DNA of 64,000 nucleotides from Bacillota bacterium (GCA_023415235.1 JAEZLP010000043.1:52840-116839); one strand, 5' to 3'; positions 36,320 to 45,602 are shown, counted from the first letter of the stretch. Notes: generated from the letters alone by a model not told the origin. Numbers and translations: made by a program.

Positions 36320-37054
36320 ATGGACTGGACTAAAGCAAAGAGCATATTGATTGTCGCACTGATTGTTACCAATCTGGTGCTCATTGCAACCTATCTTCTT
36401 CAGAACGGTCGCTTCACCGACAATGAAAGAGAAATGGAGGATGTCACGGTAAAATTGCTGGAGGAGAAGAATATCTTTGTGGATGCGGATATCCCGGAAG
36501 GAAATCACCGAATGGCAAAGCTTACCGTTCAGTACGACAAGGGGAACGAAGAAGTCATCCGGGAGCAGCTCGCCGTCCAGAATCCGTTACCTCTGTCCGA
36601 GGACTCCGACAAAGTACTGAAGGATACGACGGAGGAATTTATTGAAAATTGCGGCCTCATGTCGGAGCATGTGAAATTTGAAGGGATCAAGCGCAAGGGG
36701 AAGGAAATCCAAGTAACCTACAAGAACTACATCAACAATGTGGCTATAGAAGAAAGCTATATGAGCTGCACCGTAAAAGACGGAATGATTGTGGACTTTG
36801 ACCGCTATTGGCTCAATCCCGTAGAGATGAGCGACATCGAAAAAGAGGTCATACCCGCCGCAGCAGCGCTGATCAAATTTATGAGCGGAAAAACCGACGA
36901 CGAAAAAATATATGTGGAGGATATTTCGCTGGTTTACTGGCTTGACGCAAGCTCGTTCGATGTGGAATCCCCGGTAACCGATACAGCGTTTCCTGCCTGG
37001 AAAATAACATATAATCGAGGAAATGTCCGTTATATTTTAGCCTGGGAACAATAA
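36320..37054 (+). CDS. walI: WalI (YycI)-like two-component regulatory protein
   Basis: A 244-aa membrane-anchored protein. The start MDWTKAKSILIVALIVTNLVL is the characteristic YycI opening and forms the single transmembrane helix. The rest is extracytoplasmic. It follows the walH-like gene by 15 bases. The kinase and regulator (walK, walR) that it would modulate are not at this locus. Confidence 0.85.
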   Translation: MDWTKAKSILIVALIVTNLVLIATYLLQNGRFTDNEREMEDVTVKLLEEKNIFVDADIPEGNHRMAKLTVQYDKGNEEVIREQLAVQNPLPLSEDSDKVLKDTTEEFIENCGLMSEHVKFEGIKRKGKEIQVTYKNYINNVAIEESYMSCTVKDGMIVDFDRYWLNPVEMSDIEKEVIPAAAALIKFMSGKTDDEKIYVEDISLVYWLDASSFDVESPVTDTAFPAWKITYNRGNVRYILAWEQ

Positions 37055-37132
37055 AACGGAGTTTTCTTCACTTCTTCAAACGAAACACATAAATCTGTCA
37101 CATAGATATCGGATAATAGCAAGGAGAATACG

Positions 37133-37927
37133 ATGACATTAAGCTTTTGTTCCTTTTCAAGCGGCAGCAGCGGGAACTGTTATTTAGTAAAATCCGAAAA
37201 TACGGCAATTCTGATCGATGCGGGAATCAGCGGCAGGAAAATCTATCAGGGATTGGAACAGACTTCCACGCCGCTGGAAAAGCTGGCAGCCCTTTTAATC
37301 ACCCATGAGCACAGCGATCATACGAAAAGCGTGAAAACGCTGATGAAAAAAATGAAATCCCTGAAGGCTTATGCCAATGCCATGACCTGGAGCCAGATCG
37401 GCAGCGAGGTATGCGAAGAACAGAAAGCAGTATTTGAAACCGGGGATTCCTTTCCCATCGGCGATATTATGGTAAAAACCTTCCGCGTGTCCCATGATGC
37501 GGCGGAACCGGTGGGGTATACCTTTTCCGCAGAGGGCAAACAGATCAGTATCGTTACCGATACGGGCTGCATGAACGAGGATATCATTTCGGAAATACGC
37601 GAAGCCGACATTCTGATTCTGGAAGCGAACCACGACGTGGATATGCTGAAGCTGGGCAGATACCCCTGGTTTTTAAAGCAGAGGGTATTGGGAGCAGAAG
37701 GACATTTATCCAATACGGCCGCAGGGGAGACCATATTGCGATTGCTTTCCGAGTGCGAAAAGGAGAGATGCGTGCTGCTGGCACATCTCAGCAAAGAGAA
37801 TAACTTTCCAGAAATGGCCTATCAGACCGTAAAAAACATTCTGGAAGAAGCAGATTTCTACATAGGCAAGCAGTTGAAGCTCAACACGATCACAAGGGAT
37901 GAAATCAGCCTGGTCTATGAAATATAA
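37133..37927 (+). CDS. walJ: Metallo-beta-lactamase fold hydrolase WalJ (YycJ)
   Basis: A 264-aa MBL-fold protein with SSGSSGNCYLV, the metal-binding ITHEHSDHTKSV, VSHDA and a late HLS. YycJ is a nuclease-like member of the walRKHIJ operon linked to genome stability. The 78-base gap after walI holds no gene. Confidence 0.93.
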   Translation: MTLSFCSFSSGSSGNCYLVKSENTAILIDAGISGRKIYQGLEQTSTPLEKLAALLITHEHSDHTKSVKTLMKKMKSLKAYANAMTWSQIGSEVCEEQKAVFETGDSFPIGDIMVKTFRVSHDAAEPVGYTFSAEGKQISIVTDTGCMNEDIISEIREADILILEANHDVDMLKLGRYPWFLKQRVLGAEGHLSNTAAGETILRLLSECEKERCVLLAHLSKENNFPEMAYQTVKNILEEADFYIGKQLKLNTITRDEISLVYEI

Positions 37928-37945
37928 GAAATAGGGGGGATATCA

Positions 37946-39199
37946 ATGGAGAATGAGGAATACAGAGAGGAATACAGAACATACGACGAAGCTAATATGG
38001 GTGAAGCCGGAACCGAAGCGGAAGACGCAGTTCCGATTCCGCAGAAGAAAAGAAGAAAAGGGCGTACCGTTTTATCGGTTATCCTGATTATACTGCTGTC
38101 TGCAGGAGCCGGATTCGGCGGCGGGCTTGCAGCCTCCATGTACTATTTCGGGCAGGGAGGAACCGGACAAGGCCTTCAGAATATCACCATCAATCCGGCT
38201 GACAACATCAATACGGCGGAAGCCATCGCAGCGAAGGTGATTCCCTCCGTGGTAGGGATCAGCACCAGTACGGAGGTGACCTATCAAAGCTTTTTCGGTC
38301 AGCAGAAGGGGCTGCAGAGCGGGGTCGGAACCGGCATCATCGTAGATGAGAAGGGATATATTCTGACAAACTCCCATGTGGTCAGCGACGGAGCGGCAAA
38401 GGAAATCGTCGTTCAGCTAACTGACGGGAGAGAGGTTCCCGGGACTGTGCTCTGGTATGACAAGAGCATCGATCTGGCCATCGTTAAAATTGAAGTGGAC
38501 AACCTGACTCCCGCCGAGCTGGGAAACTCAGAGGAGGTCAGAATCGGCCAGTATGCGGTGGCCATCGGAAACCCCCTTGGAATGGCGTTTGACAGAAGCG
38601 TCACCCAGGGAGTCATCAGCGGTCTAGATCGATCCATAACCGTTTCCGACGGTCAGAACCGGATGACCATGGACGGACTGATTCAGACGGACGCTTCCAT
38701 CAATTCCGGAAACAGCGGCGGCCCGCTGCTCAACAGCAAAGGAAAGGTTATCGGAATCAATTCCGCCAAAGCGCAGAGCGGAGAAGGGCTGGGCTTTGCC
38801 ATCCCCATCAATACGGCAAAGCCAATCGTGGATGAAATCAAAACAAAGGGAGAATTCAAGCGCTCCTATATCGGGATCAAAGGCGCCAGCATTTCAGATT
38901 ATCTGCAGGCGTACCCCGACGCAGACCTTGGTACGGAAACCGGCGTTTATATCGTTCAGATTTATACCGACTCTCCCGCCGCCCAGGCAGGCCTGAAGGA
39001 AGGGGACATCATCATCGGGCTGGAGGATAAGGATGTGGACAATATGACTCAGCTGATCAGTGGATTGTTCCAATACAGACCGGGAGACAAGGTCAAGCTG
39101 ACCGTGATCAGAGACGGCAGGAAAACTCAATTTGAAGTTACCCTGACCGCAATGGAAGAGACGCCAGCGCTGCCGGAGTCCAAACAAACGCCCCAATAA
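37946..39199 (+). CDS. htrA: HtrA-like membrane serine protease
   Basis: A 417-aa S1C protease. The N-terminus is acidic and cytoplasmic, with one transmembrane segment (about 41-66). The trypsin-like domain has His in TNSHVVSDG, Asp in SIDLAIVKI and Ser in GNSGGPLL. A C-terminal PDZ domain (about 310-400) follows. It degrades misfolded envelope proteins. Its place after walJ matches the Bacillus htrC position. It starts 18 bases after walJ and ends in a terminator. Confidence 0.95.
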   Translation: MENEEYREEYRTYDEANMGEAGTEAEDAVPIPQKKRRKGRTVLSVILIILLSAGAGFGGGLAASMYYFGQGGTGQGLQNITINPADNINTAEAIAAKVIPSVVGISTSTEVTYQSFFGQQKGLQSGVGTGIIVDEKGYILTNSHVVSDGAAKEIVVQLTDGREVPGTVLWYDKSIDLAIVKIEVDNLTPAELGNSEEVRIGQYAVAIGNPLGMAFDRSVTQGVISGLDRSITVSDGQNRMTMDGLIQTDASINSGNSGGPLLNSKGKVIGINSAKAQSGEGLGFAIPINTAKPIVDEIKTKGEFKRSYIGIKGASISDYLQAYPDADLGTETGVYIVQIYTDSPAAQAGLKEGDIIIGLEDKDVDNMTQLISGLFQYRPGDKVKLTVIRDGRKTQFEVTLTAMEETPALPESKQTPQ

Positions 39200-39215
39200 G
39201 CGATAAAAATGATCA

Positions 39216-39268
39216 GCCGAAGCCGAACCTCCGAAAAGAGAAGGACGGCTTCGGCCCAATTTATTTTT
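39216..39268 (+). terminator. Terminator downstream of htrA
   Basis: 10-bp arms GCCGAAGCCG (39216-39225) and CGGCTTCGGC (39246-39255), then a T-rich run. It lies just ahead of rlmH, so readthrough may supply rlmH. Confidence 0.75.
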
Positions 39269-39283
39269 GAAGGAAGCAGACCT

Positions 39284-39763
39284 ATGAATATCCAGATTCT
39301 ATGCATCGGAAAATTAAAGGAGCGCTACTGGACGGAAGCCGTCCAGGAATATTCCAAACGATTAGGCAAATATTGTTCATTAACGATAAGCGAACTCAAA
39401 GAGGAAAAAGCTCCCGACAATCCATCGGCAGCGGAAGAAAGTGCAATTAAGACAGCGGAGGGCAAAAGCCTCCTGAAGCATATAAAAAAGGATTCCTTTG
39501 TCATCGCCTTGGATATCAGGGGCAAGGAATTAAGTTCAGAAATGCTTTCCGAGAAAATAGAGTCCTTGGGAATTGCCGGGAAAAGCGATCTTGTTTTTAT
39601 CATCGGAGGCTCACTGGGGCTGTCGGAGGAAGTGCTGGCAAGAGCAGATTTCCGGCTCTCCTTTTCGAAGATGACCTACCCTCACCAGATGATGAGGGTT
39701 ATTCTTCTGGAACAGATCTACAGAAGCTTTAAGATAATGCGGAATGAAACCTATCATAAGTGA
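39284..39763 (+). CDS. rlmH: 23S rRNA (pseudouridine-1915-N3) methyltransferase RlmH
   Basis: The start is set at the ATG at 39284 (MNIQILCIGKLKERYW) behind AAGGAAG; the frame extends upstream through the terminator hairpin but without a site. The 159-aa SPOUT methyltransferase has the knot motif FIIGGSLGLSEEV and the conserved end LLEQIYRSFKIMRNETYHK. It is the usual last gene of the wal region. Confidence 0.96.
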   Translation: MNIQILCIGKLKERYWTEAVQEYSKRLGKYCSLTISELKEEKAPDNPSAAEESAIKTAEGKSLLKHIKKDSFVIALDIRGKELSSEMLSEKIESLGIAGKSDLVFIIGGSLGLSEEVLARADFRLSFSKMTYPHQMMRVILLEQIYRSFKIMRNETYHK

Positions 39764-39791
39764 AGGCTTCTGTATCAACCGCAGGGCTCCG

Positions 39792-40916
39792 TTAACGACC
39801 TGCGTTAGCTTCCCGTTTCAACGCGTCGCGATTTCTTTTTGCAACTCTTTTTGCATCGCGCAGTCTGCTGTCCGCCAGCTGATAGAGTGAATCCAGATCG
39901 TTGTTGGCCTCTCGGAACGAGGCCATTCCGTAGCTGAAGCTCGGAATAAAATCATTGGTGAGCAGGCCGATCTTATGCTCTGAAAATTCTATATTTGCAT
40001 CCTCCAGCATATGGCTGATGTTCAATTGATCACCTTGTATGATCGCAGCAAACTCGTCCCCGCCGTAACGTCCGCAAAGATCGTTCTTTCCCAGACACCT
40101 CTTAATCAACTCGGAAAAGGCTTTGATGACCTCATTTCCAAAATAGTGGCCATTGGCGTCGTTTGCGGCTTTCAATTCGTCAAGATCCATCAAAACAAAG
40201 AACAGGCTTGCGGCATCCTTGGAGGGATCGTTGATCAGCTTCTCCGCCTCCTGGTCGAAGGTATCCCGGTTGAGAAGATCGGTGAGACCGTCAAATTTCG
40301 ATAGATGCTGAATTTCGCTGTATAATCTCTGGTTGCGCAGTACAATGCCGATGTGGCACGCTACAAAGTCAAGTATGTAAGCATCCTGTTCTGAAAAGAT
40401 TCCGTTCTGATCTCCGTTCAGGCTCAGGATTCCTGCAAGCTCCCCGTTGATACGGAGAGGAGTGGAAATTTCGGAATGAACAACGGATGCCTCAGGATTT
40501 GGGGAATTCACATTGCTTTTCTGGGAAAATTCTATGAGATTGTTGATGATTACCGTATGGTCCATCTTTCCGTTGGTAGCCATATAGTGGACGGTGTCCT
40601 CCGGTCTCAGCTTCAATTTGCTGATCTCTTCACGATTGAAGCCCACGGAGGCGCGCGCTGCCAGAAAGCCGTCTCCGCTGGACATAAGGATGGTGCCGAA
40701 CTTGACCTTCGGCATCAGCTTCAAACAGGAATCAAGGATAAATTGATACAGTTCGATGGGATCGCGGGCGCCGGCTGCCCATTTGGCGATTTCCAACAGG
40801 ATTTCCCTGCCTTGAACCACTCGCTCCTTTTCCTTGGCTATGGCAGAATTTCTCTGAAGAGATAGGATTAATAACCCTACAAGGACCAGGACCGTAATAA
40901 AAAAAATAATTTTCAT
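39792..40916 (-). CDS. GAF-GGDEF diguanylate cyclase
   Basis: A 374-aa protein: one N-terminal transmembrane helix (about 2-20), a GAF domain (about 50-200) and a GGDEF domain with intact active-site GGDEF in RYGGDEFAAI. It should make cyclic di-GMP. No inhibitory-site RxxD is visible before the motif (KNDLCGRYGGDEF). It has its own candidate promoter at 40983-41010. The terminal Lys/Arg-rich tail is unremarkable. Confidence 0.9.
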   Translation of the reverse strand: MKIIFFITVLVLVGLLILSLQRNSAIAKEKERVVQGREILLEIAKWAAGARDPIELYQFILDSCLKLMPKVKFGTILMSSGDGFLAARASVGFNREEISKLKLRPEDTVHYMATNGKMDHTVIINNLIEFSQKSNVNSPNPEASVVHSEISTPLRINGELAGILSLNGDQNGIFSEQDAYILDFVACHIGIVLRNQRLYSEIQHLSKFDGLTDLLNRDTFDQEAEKLINDPSKDAASLFFVLMDLDELKAANDANGHYFGNEVIKAFSELIKRCLGKNDLCGRYGGDEFAAIIQGDQLNISHMLEDANIEFSEHKIGLLTNDFIPSFSYGMASFREANNDLDSLYQLADSRLRDAKRVAKRNRDALKREANAGR

Positions 40917-40982
40917 AAAAACAAACCCTTCCTGTTAATTGAATGATTGAATGATTAAGGCTTGAAGGCTTCCCCTCCCTAT

Positions 40983-41010
40983 ATTTTAGCATTTTCATCC
41001 ATAATAGCAA
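40983..41010 (-). promoter_or_regulatory. Candidate promoter of the diguanylate cyclase gene
   Basis: Minus strand: TTGCTA (41005-41010), 16 bp, TAAAAT (40983-40988). Confidence 0.5.
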
Positions 41011-41085
41011 ATTGTTTTGTCAGTATTCGACTCTAGAATTTATGCTGGAAAATTTTTTGAGCCAGGGGGCAAGGCGGATAATTAT

Positions 41086-41093
41086 GGTATAAT
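41086..41093 (+). promoter_or_regulatory. Extended -10 promoter upstream of the hydrolase gene
   Basis: TGGTATAAT with perfect TATAAT at 41088-41093 and an extended TGn. There is no good -35 at 17 bp. Confidence 0.55.
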
Positions 41094-41146
41094 AAATTAT
41101 CAGGAAAGAAAGACGGACGGTGGAACTGCAAAAAGGAGCTGATGAA

Positions 41147-41779
41147 ATGCGCACCTGGAAAAGGGGATCGGATACTCTGATCATTGTAATTCATGAAATT
41201 TATGGGATCAATGCTCACATCAACGGCGTTTGCAGAGATATGGCTGATGCGGGCTACGATGTGATCTGCCCTGATTTGCTGGATGGAAAACCTGCATTTC
41301 CCTATGAACGGGAGGAAGAGGCATACCAATACTTCTTCAACTATGCCGGGTTTGAATCATCCGTGAAAAGAGTCGCGTTCTTAATCAGACAGGCCGAGTT
41401 GGAATACAGAAGAATCTTTCTGCTTGGATTCAGCGCGGGGGCTACGATTGCCTGGCTGTGCGGCGGAAATCTGCCATCGCTGAACGGTGTGATCGGGCTA
41501 TATGGTTCCAGGATACGGGATCGTCTGGATCTTACGCCGAAGTGTCCGACGCTTCTGATTTTTTCAAAAGAGGAAAAATCCTTCGACCCTGTTATTCTGA
41601 AGGAAAAGCTTATGCAGAAGGATCAGCTTGAAGTACATATTCTGGAAGGAAGACACGGCTTTGCGGATCCGTATTCCGAGCAGTACAATGAAACTTCGGC
41701 AGCCGAGGCAAAAAAGCTTGTGGCGGAGTTTCTTATACGGCAGGAGTCCCTTCCGGGTCCAGGCAACGAAAAGAGGTAA
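41147..41779 (+). CDS. Dienelactone hydrolase-like alpha/beta hydrolase
   Basis: The start is placed at the ATG at 41147 behind AAAGGAG; an in-frame GTG at 41120 lacks a site. The 210-aa protein has the nucleophile elbow GFSAGA (Ser rather than the Cys of true dienelactone hydrolases) and a late His in GRHGFADP. IVIHEIYGIN matches the oxyanion region. The substrate is unknown. It is followed 2 bases later by an HD gene. Confidence 0.8.
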   Translation: MRTWKRGSDTLIIVIHEIYGINAHINGVCRDMADAGYDVICPDLLDGKPAFPYEREEEAYQYFFNYAGFESSVKRVAFLIRQAELEYRRIFLLGFSAGATIAWLCGGNLPSLNGVIGLYGSRIRDRLDLTPKCPTLLIFSKEEKSFDPVILKEKLMQKDQLEVHILEGRHGFADPYSEQYNETSAAEAKKLVAEFLIRQESLPGPGNEKR

Positions 41780-41781
41780 TA

Positions 41782-42264
41782 ATGAAACGATTACTCAGAT
41801 TGCAAAGCAAGCTCCTCCGGGAAATAGAAAAATACGAGGCATTGGTGCCCGAACGAGATAAATTTATTGATTGGGAAAGGGTTCACATGGCCAGCTGCGC
41901 AAGGTTGGGATACCTCATGGCAGAAGCGAGGGGAATCAATCCGGAGCTTGCCGCCTGCGCCTGCGCAATACACGATTACGGCAGGATTATTACCGGAAGA
42001 CAGGAAGGCCATGCGGAAGCAGGGTATCTGCCAGCCATGGAATTTCTCAGGAATACGGGACTGTTTACAGACGAAGAAATTGAGAGCATGGGAACAGCTG
42101 TAAAAAACCACAGCAGAAAGTCCGAAGTGGGAACCCCCATGGAAGAGGTGGTCAAGGACGCCGATGTAGTGGACTTCTACCAGTACGGCTTCGGGTTTGC
42201 ACGAGAGGAGCAAAGGCTTCGGTATGAAAAGATGCTCGACAAGCAGGGGAGAATCCGATTCTAG
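41782..42264 (+). CDS. HD-domain phosphohydrolase
   Basis: A 160-aa protein with the HD-fold metal ligands: His in RVHMASC, the HD pair in CAIHDYG, His in KNHSRK and Asp in KDADVVDFY. The substrate is unknown; small family members act on nucleotides or phosphate esters. It lies 2 bases after the hydrolase gene, so the two are co-transcribed. Confidence 0.82.
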   Translation: MKRLLRLQSKLLREIEKYEALVPERDKFIDWERVHMASCARLGYLMAEARGINPELAACACAIHDYGRIITGRQEGHAEAGYLPAMEFLRNTGLFTDEEIESMGTAVKNHSRKSEVGTPMEEVVKDADVVDFYQYGFGFAREEQRLRYEKMLDKQGRIRF

Positions 42265-42290
42265 ATTGACAACAGGCTTCGGCCCCTAAA

Positions 42291-42335
42291 TAAAAAAAGA
42301 CCCTCCCTGTTGGCGCAGCTGCCCGGGAGGGTTTT
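42291..42335. terminator. Bidirectional terminator between convergent genes
   Basis: ACCCTCCC/GGGAGGGT arms (42300-42332), an A tract on the left and TTTT on the right serve both the HD gene and the arsR-type gene. Confidence 0.88.
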
Positions 42336-42340
42336 CTTGC

Positions 42341-42658
42341 CTATTCGAATTTTTTGGTTGCGTTGAGATACTTGCCCAAAATTCCTATGTTCGCATAGTA
42401 TATGGAAAACTTGTCATCCTTTTTTACCTGTATGAGATCCGCTTCCACCAGCTTTTTAATATGCTGCGAAATGGTGGCCTGGGAATAATCGAAGGCAGCG
42501 ACCACATCCTTGTTGCAGACCTGGACTCTGTTTCGGTTGCACTGCATGATATACCGGTAAATTTTGATTCTGGCGGGATGGGCCAGCGCGTCGGACACCT
42601 TGGCAATCAACAGTATTTCCTCTTCCTGCAGTTCATCTGATTCTTTTCTTAGTCTCAT
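42341..42658 (-). CDS. ArsR-family transcriptional regulator
   Basis: A 105-aa winged-helix protein. LAHPARIKIYRYI and the recognition helix SQATISQHIKKLVEADLI are typical. Two cysteines (QCNRNRVQVC) flank the start of the HTH and could be a metal or redox sensor. Its -10 TATAAT lies at 42698-42703. No metal-transport gene is adjacent, so the ligand is unknown. Confidence 0.85.
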   Translation of the reverse strand: MRLRKESDELQEEEILLIAKVSDALAHPARIKIYRYIMQCNRNRVQVCNKDVVAAFDYSQATISQHIKKLVEADLIQVKKDDKFSIYYANIGILGKYLNATKKFE

Positions 42659-42880
42659 CCTGTTTCTCCTTTATCGTCTATTCACAATGTGCTTTTAATT
42701 ATAACCCGCCATGGTCATTTCCGTCAATATCCGACAAAAAATGAACCAGAAGCTATTATGGATCAAAACGCAAAAATATTTGCACCTGAAGAGGAAACTA
42801 TGCTATTCTATAGTCAGCAGGGATATCTGAACAGAACCCGCGCTACGGGAAGCGGACCAGCCGATGAATGGAGGAATCTT

Positions 42881-44266
42881 ATGAAAGTAAGAGAATATGA
42901 GTACATCATGCAGAAAGTTCTGCAGCTTGTCGACGAAGGGGTACACGTCCTGGACAATGAAGGAAACACGATTATCTACAACGATGCAATGGCCCGTCTG
43001 GAAAAGATGCAGCGGAAAGGCGTTTTACGGCGGCCTTTCACAGAGGTTTTCCGAAACATCAGCGAAGAGGAGAGTACCTTGCTGCAGGCCCTTCATCATA
43101 AAAAAGTAACTCTGAACAAACAGCAGACCTATCTGAACCGGGACGGCAAGGTGATCAATGCAATCAACAGCACTATACCGGTGATTTATAACGATACGGT
43201 CATTGCGGCCATAGAGGTTTCGAAGGATGTAACCGATATCAGGAGAATGTCCAACACCATACTGGATCTGCACAAGGAAAAACTGGAGCCGGAAAAAACC
43301 AAAGCGAACAGAATCAGAAAATATAGCTTTAGCAATCTGGTCGGACAGAACAAAAAATTCGTAGAGACGATAGAGACTGCCAGAAAGGCGGCAAGAAGCT
43401 CGGCTTCGGTGTTGATTTACGGAGAAACGGGAACAGGAAAGGAATTAATCGCCCAGAGCATTCATTTTGACAGCGATAGAAGAGATAAACCGTTTCTTGC
43501 ACAGAACTGCGCCGCATTGCCGGAAAGCCTGCTGGAAGGTATCCTTTTCGGGACTGCGAAGGGGGGCTTTACCGGAGCCATTGACAGGGAAGGGCTCTTT
43601 GAGCAGGCTGACGGCGGAACCCTGCTGTTGGACGAAATCAGCTCCATGCCGTATGAACTGCAGGGAAAGCTGCTGAGAGTGCTCCAGGAGGATTATCTCC
43701 GCAGAGTCGGCGGAACCGAAGATATCCCCATTGACGTAAGAATTATCGCAACCATCAATGAAAGACCGGAGGAGCTGATCCAGAGCGGAAAGCTGAGAAA
43801 AGACCTGTACTACAGGCTGAACATCATCGGGATCGATCTTCCGCCTCTTCGGGAAAAGAAGGACGATATTCTGCTGCTTGCAGGCAAGTTTATTGAAAAA
43901 CACAATAAAAGATACGGAAAAAAAGTACAGGGACTTTCTGAAGGCGCAAAGGAGAAGCTGCTTCATTACGATTACCCGGGAAACGTAAGAGAGCTGGAGA
44001 ACATCATTATGGCAGCCGTATCCATGACCGACGACGAAGCGATCCTGACGGAGAAGCATATCCTGATCAACAACGAGGATCGCGGTATCGTCAAAGGCAC
44101 CTATGATTTCAGCCAGGTGGGTATGGACTGGTACTTAGATGCGATGGAGAAGGAGATGATTTCTCTGGCGCTGGCCCGATACAGCGGAAATATAACAAAA
44201 GCAGCGGAGTACCTGAAGATAAAAAGACAGACCCTTCAGCATAAAATAAAGAAGCATCAGCTCTAG
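42881..44266 (+). CDS. Sigma-54-dependent PAS activator of ornithine catabolism (inferred)
   Basis: The start is set at the ATG at 42881 behind GGAGG; the frame extends 64 codons upstream without a better site. The 461-aa protein has a PAS domain (about 15-125), an AAA+ domain with Walker A GETGTGKE, a GAFTGA-type loop reading GGFTGA and Walker B GGTLLLDEI, and a C-terminal Fis HTH (ITKAAEYLKIKRQTLQHKI). A sigma-54 promoter stands right after it, upstream of ord. That it controls ord-ora is inferred from this placement. Confidence 0.9.
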   Translation: MKVREYEYIMQKVLQLVDEGVHVLDNEGNTIIYNDAMARLEKMQRKGVLRRPFTEVFRNISEEESTLLQALHHKKVTLNKQQTYLNRDGKVINAINSTIPVIYNDTVIAAIEVSKDVTDIRRMSNTILDLHKEKLEPEKTKANRIRKYSFSNLVGQNKKFVETIETARKAARSSASVLIYGETGTGKELIAQSIHFDSDRRDKPFLAQNCAALPESLLEGILFGTAKGGFTGAIDREGLFEQADGGTLLLDEISSMPYELQGKLLRVLQEDYLRRVGGTEDIPIDVRIIATINERPEELIQSGKLRKDLYYRLNIIGIDLPPLREKKDDILLLAGKFIEKHNKRYGKKVQGLSEGAKEKLLHYDYPGNVRELENIIMAAVSMTDDEAILTEKHILINNEDRGIVKGTYDFSQVGMDWYLDAMEKEMISLALARYSGNITKAAEYLKIKRQTLQHKIKKHQL

Positions 44267-44267
44267 G

Positions 44268-44304
44268 TGCAAATAAATGGGCAGATGATGCAAATAATTT
44301 TGCG
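44268..44304 (+). promoter_or_regulatory. Candidate upstream activator site for the sigma-54 promoter
   Basis: TGCAAATAA occurs twice, at 44268-44276 and 44289-44297, 21 bases (two helical turns) apart. The second copy extends to TTTTGCG, giving a partly symmetric GCAAA...TTTGC. It lies about 150 bases upstream of the promoter, the usual enhancer distance. Confidence 0.45.
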
Positions 44305-44331
44305 AAAATTAGGATAAGTCATTACATAAAA

Positions 44332-44363
44332 AGACAGAATGCGGAAAGCGCCCTGTCTTTTTT
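44332..44363 (+). terminator. Terminator of the sigma-54 activator gene
   Basis: AGACAG/CTGTCT with an inner GCG/CGC stem, followed by TTTTTT. Confidence 0.8.
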
Positions 44364-44440
44364 CTTGCCCTTTTTTCACATTACGGCAAAAAGTCTGGCA
44401 TTATTGAAATTTCACCGACTGATTTTCGGGCCTTGGATTT

Positions 44441-44457
44441 TGGCATGCGAATTGCTT
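44441..44457 (+). promoter_or_regulatory. Sigma-54 promoter of the ornithine degradation cluster
   Basis: TTTTGGCATG-CGAA-TTGCTTTT: the invariant GG (44442-44443) and GC (44454-44455) are separated by exactly 10 bases, matching the -24/-12 consensus. Transcription would start near 44467, about 90 bases before ord. Confidence 0.88.
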
Positions 44458-44555
44458 TTAGAAGTATTATCACTGCCACCCCGTTCAATACTATGAAGAG
44501 CGGGAATCGATTTGTATATTTTTAATCAAACTTATAAGGAAGAGGAGAAACGAAA

Positions 44556-45602
44556 ATGGAAAACGTAAAAGTAATTATTTGGGGTCTCGGAGCAATGGGC
44601 GGAGGCATGGCTGACATGCTTCTCAAAAAGAAGGGCGTTGATATCGTCGGAGTAGTAGGCAGAGGCGCCAAGGTTGGGAAAAGCATGTACGATTACATTG
44701 AAACTCCAAGGGAAAATAGACCGGACGTGATCATCGGAACACCGGAGGATGTGATTAAGGAAAAGTGCGCGGATGTCGTTCTCTGCTGTACGGACTCCTT
44801 TACAAAGACTGCATTTGACAGACTGAAGTTCTGTTTGGAAAAGAAAATCAATGTGGTTTCCAGTGCGGAAGAAATGGCTTATCCTCAGGCTCAGTCCCCG
44901 GAAGAGGCTGCGGAGCTTGACAGAATTGCCAAGGAAAACGGAGTATCCATCATCGGCACCGGAATCAATCCCGGCCTGATCATGGACCTTCTGGTCGTCG
45001 TAATGACAGGATGCTGTGAATCGGTAGACCACATCATCTCCAGAAGAGTAAACAGCCTGTCCCCATTTGGACCGGCCGTAATGGAGGAGCAGGGCATCGG
45101 AGTCACTCCGGAAGAATTTAAAACCAAGCACCTGTCCGGACATGTTGGCTTTGCGGAATCCATCAGAATGATTTCCGACGCAATTGGCTGGAAGCTGGAT
45201 AAAATGGAACAGTCCATGGCGCCGATTATGACCGATGTTGACAGAAAGTCCAAGTATGGCTTTGCTAAGGCCGGCAATGTGGCAGGCGTTGACATGAGAG
45301 CAAAGGGCTGGGTTGACGGAGAAGTCAAGATTGAAATGGAGCATCCCCAGCAGATCGAGCCGGAACAGGTTGGCGTTCAGACAGGCGATTACGTAATCAT
45401 CAAGGGAACTCCCAACATCAATATGGTCAACAGTCCTGAAGTTCCGGGAGGAATCGGAACCATTGCAATGTGTGTCAATATGATTCCAAACATCATCAAT
45501 GCAAGACCTGGTCTGCATACCATGATCACGCTCCCCGTGCCAAGGGCCATTATGGGAGATATGAGGGACCTGATCAGTCCGGAAGCGAAAATTGTTAAAT
45601 AA
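44556..45602 (+). CDS. ord: 2,4-diaminopentanoate dehydrogenase
   Basis: A 348-aa NAD(P)-dependent enzyme with Rossmann motif WGLGAMGGGMADML, related to dihydrodipicolinate reductase. It oxidatively deaminates (2R,4S)-2,4-diaminopentanoate to 2-amino-4-oxopentanoate, the step after the aminomutase in ornithine fermentation. Length agrees with the family (about 340-350). It is the first gene of the sigma-54 cluster, with a GAGGAG ribosome site. Confidence 0.94.
   Translation: MENVKVIIWGLGAMGGGMADMLLKKKGVDIVGVVGRGAKVGKSMYDYIETPRENRPDVIIGTPEDVIKEKCADVVLCCTDSFTKTAFDRLKFCLEKKINVVSSAEEMAYPQAQSPEEAAELDRIAKENGVSIIGTGINPGLIMDLLVVVMTGCCESVDHIISRRVNSLSPFGPAVMEEQGIGVTPEEFKTKHLSGHVGFAESIRMISDAIGWKLDKMEQSMAPIMTDVDRKSKYGFAKAGNVAGVDMRAKGWVDGEVKIEMEHPQQIEPEQVGVQTGDYVIIKGTPNINMVNSPEVPGGIGTIAMCVNMIPNIINARPGLHTMITLPVPRAIMGDMRDLISPEAKIVK

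Noticed and set aside
42689..42880. Upstream extension of the sigma-54 activator by 64 codons
   Set aside because: The extension overlaps the arsR promoter and lacks a good ribosome site, while GGAGG sits right before the ATG at 42881.
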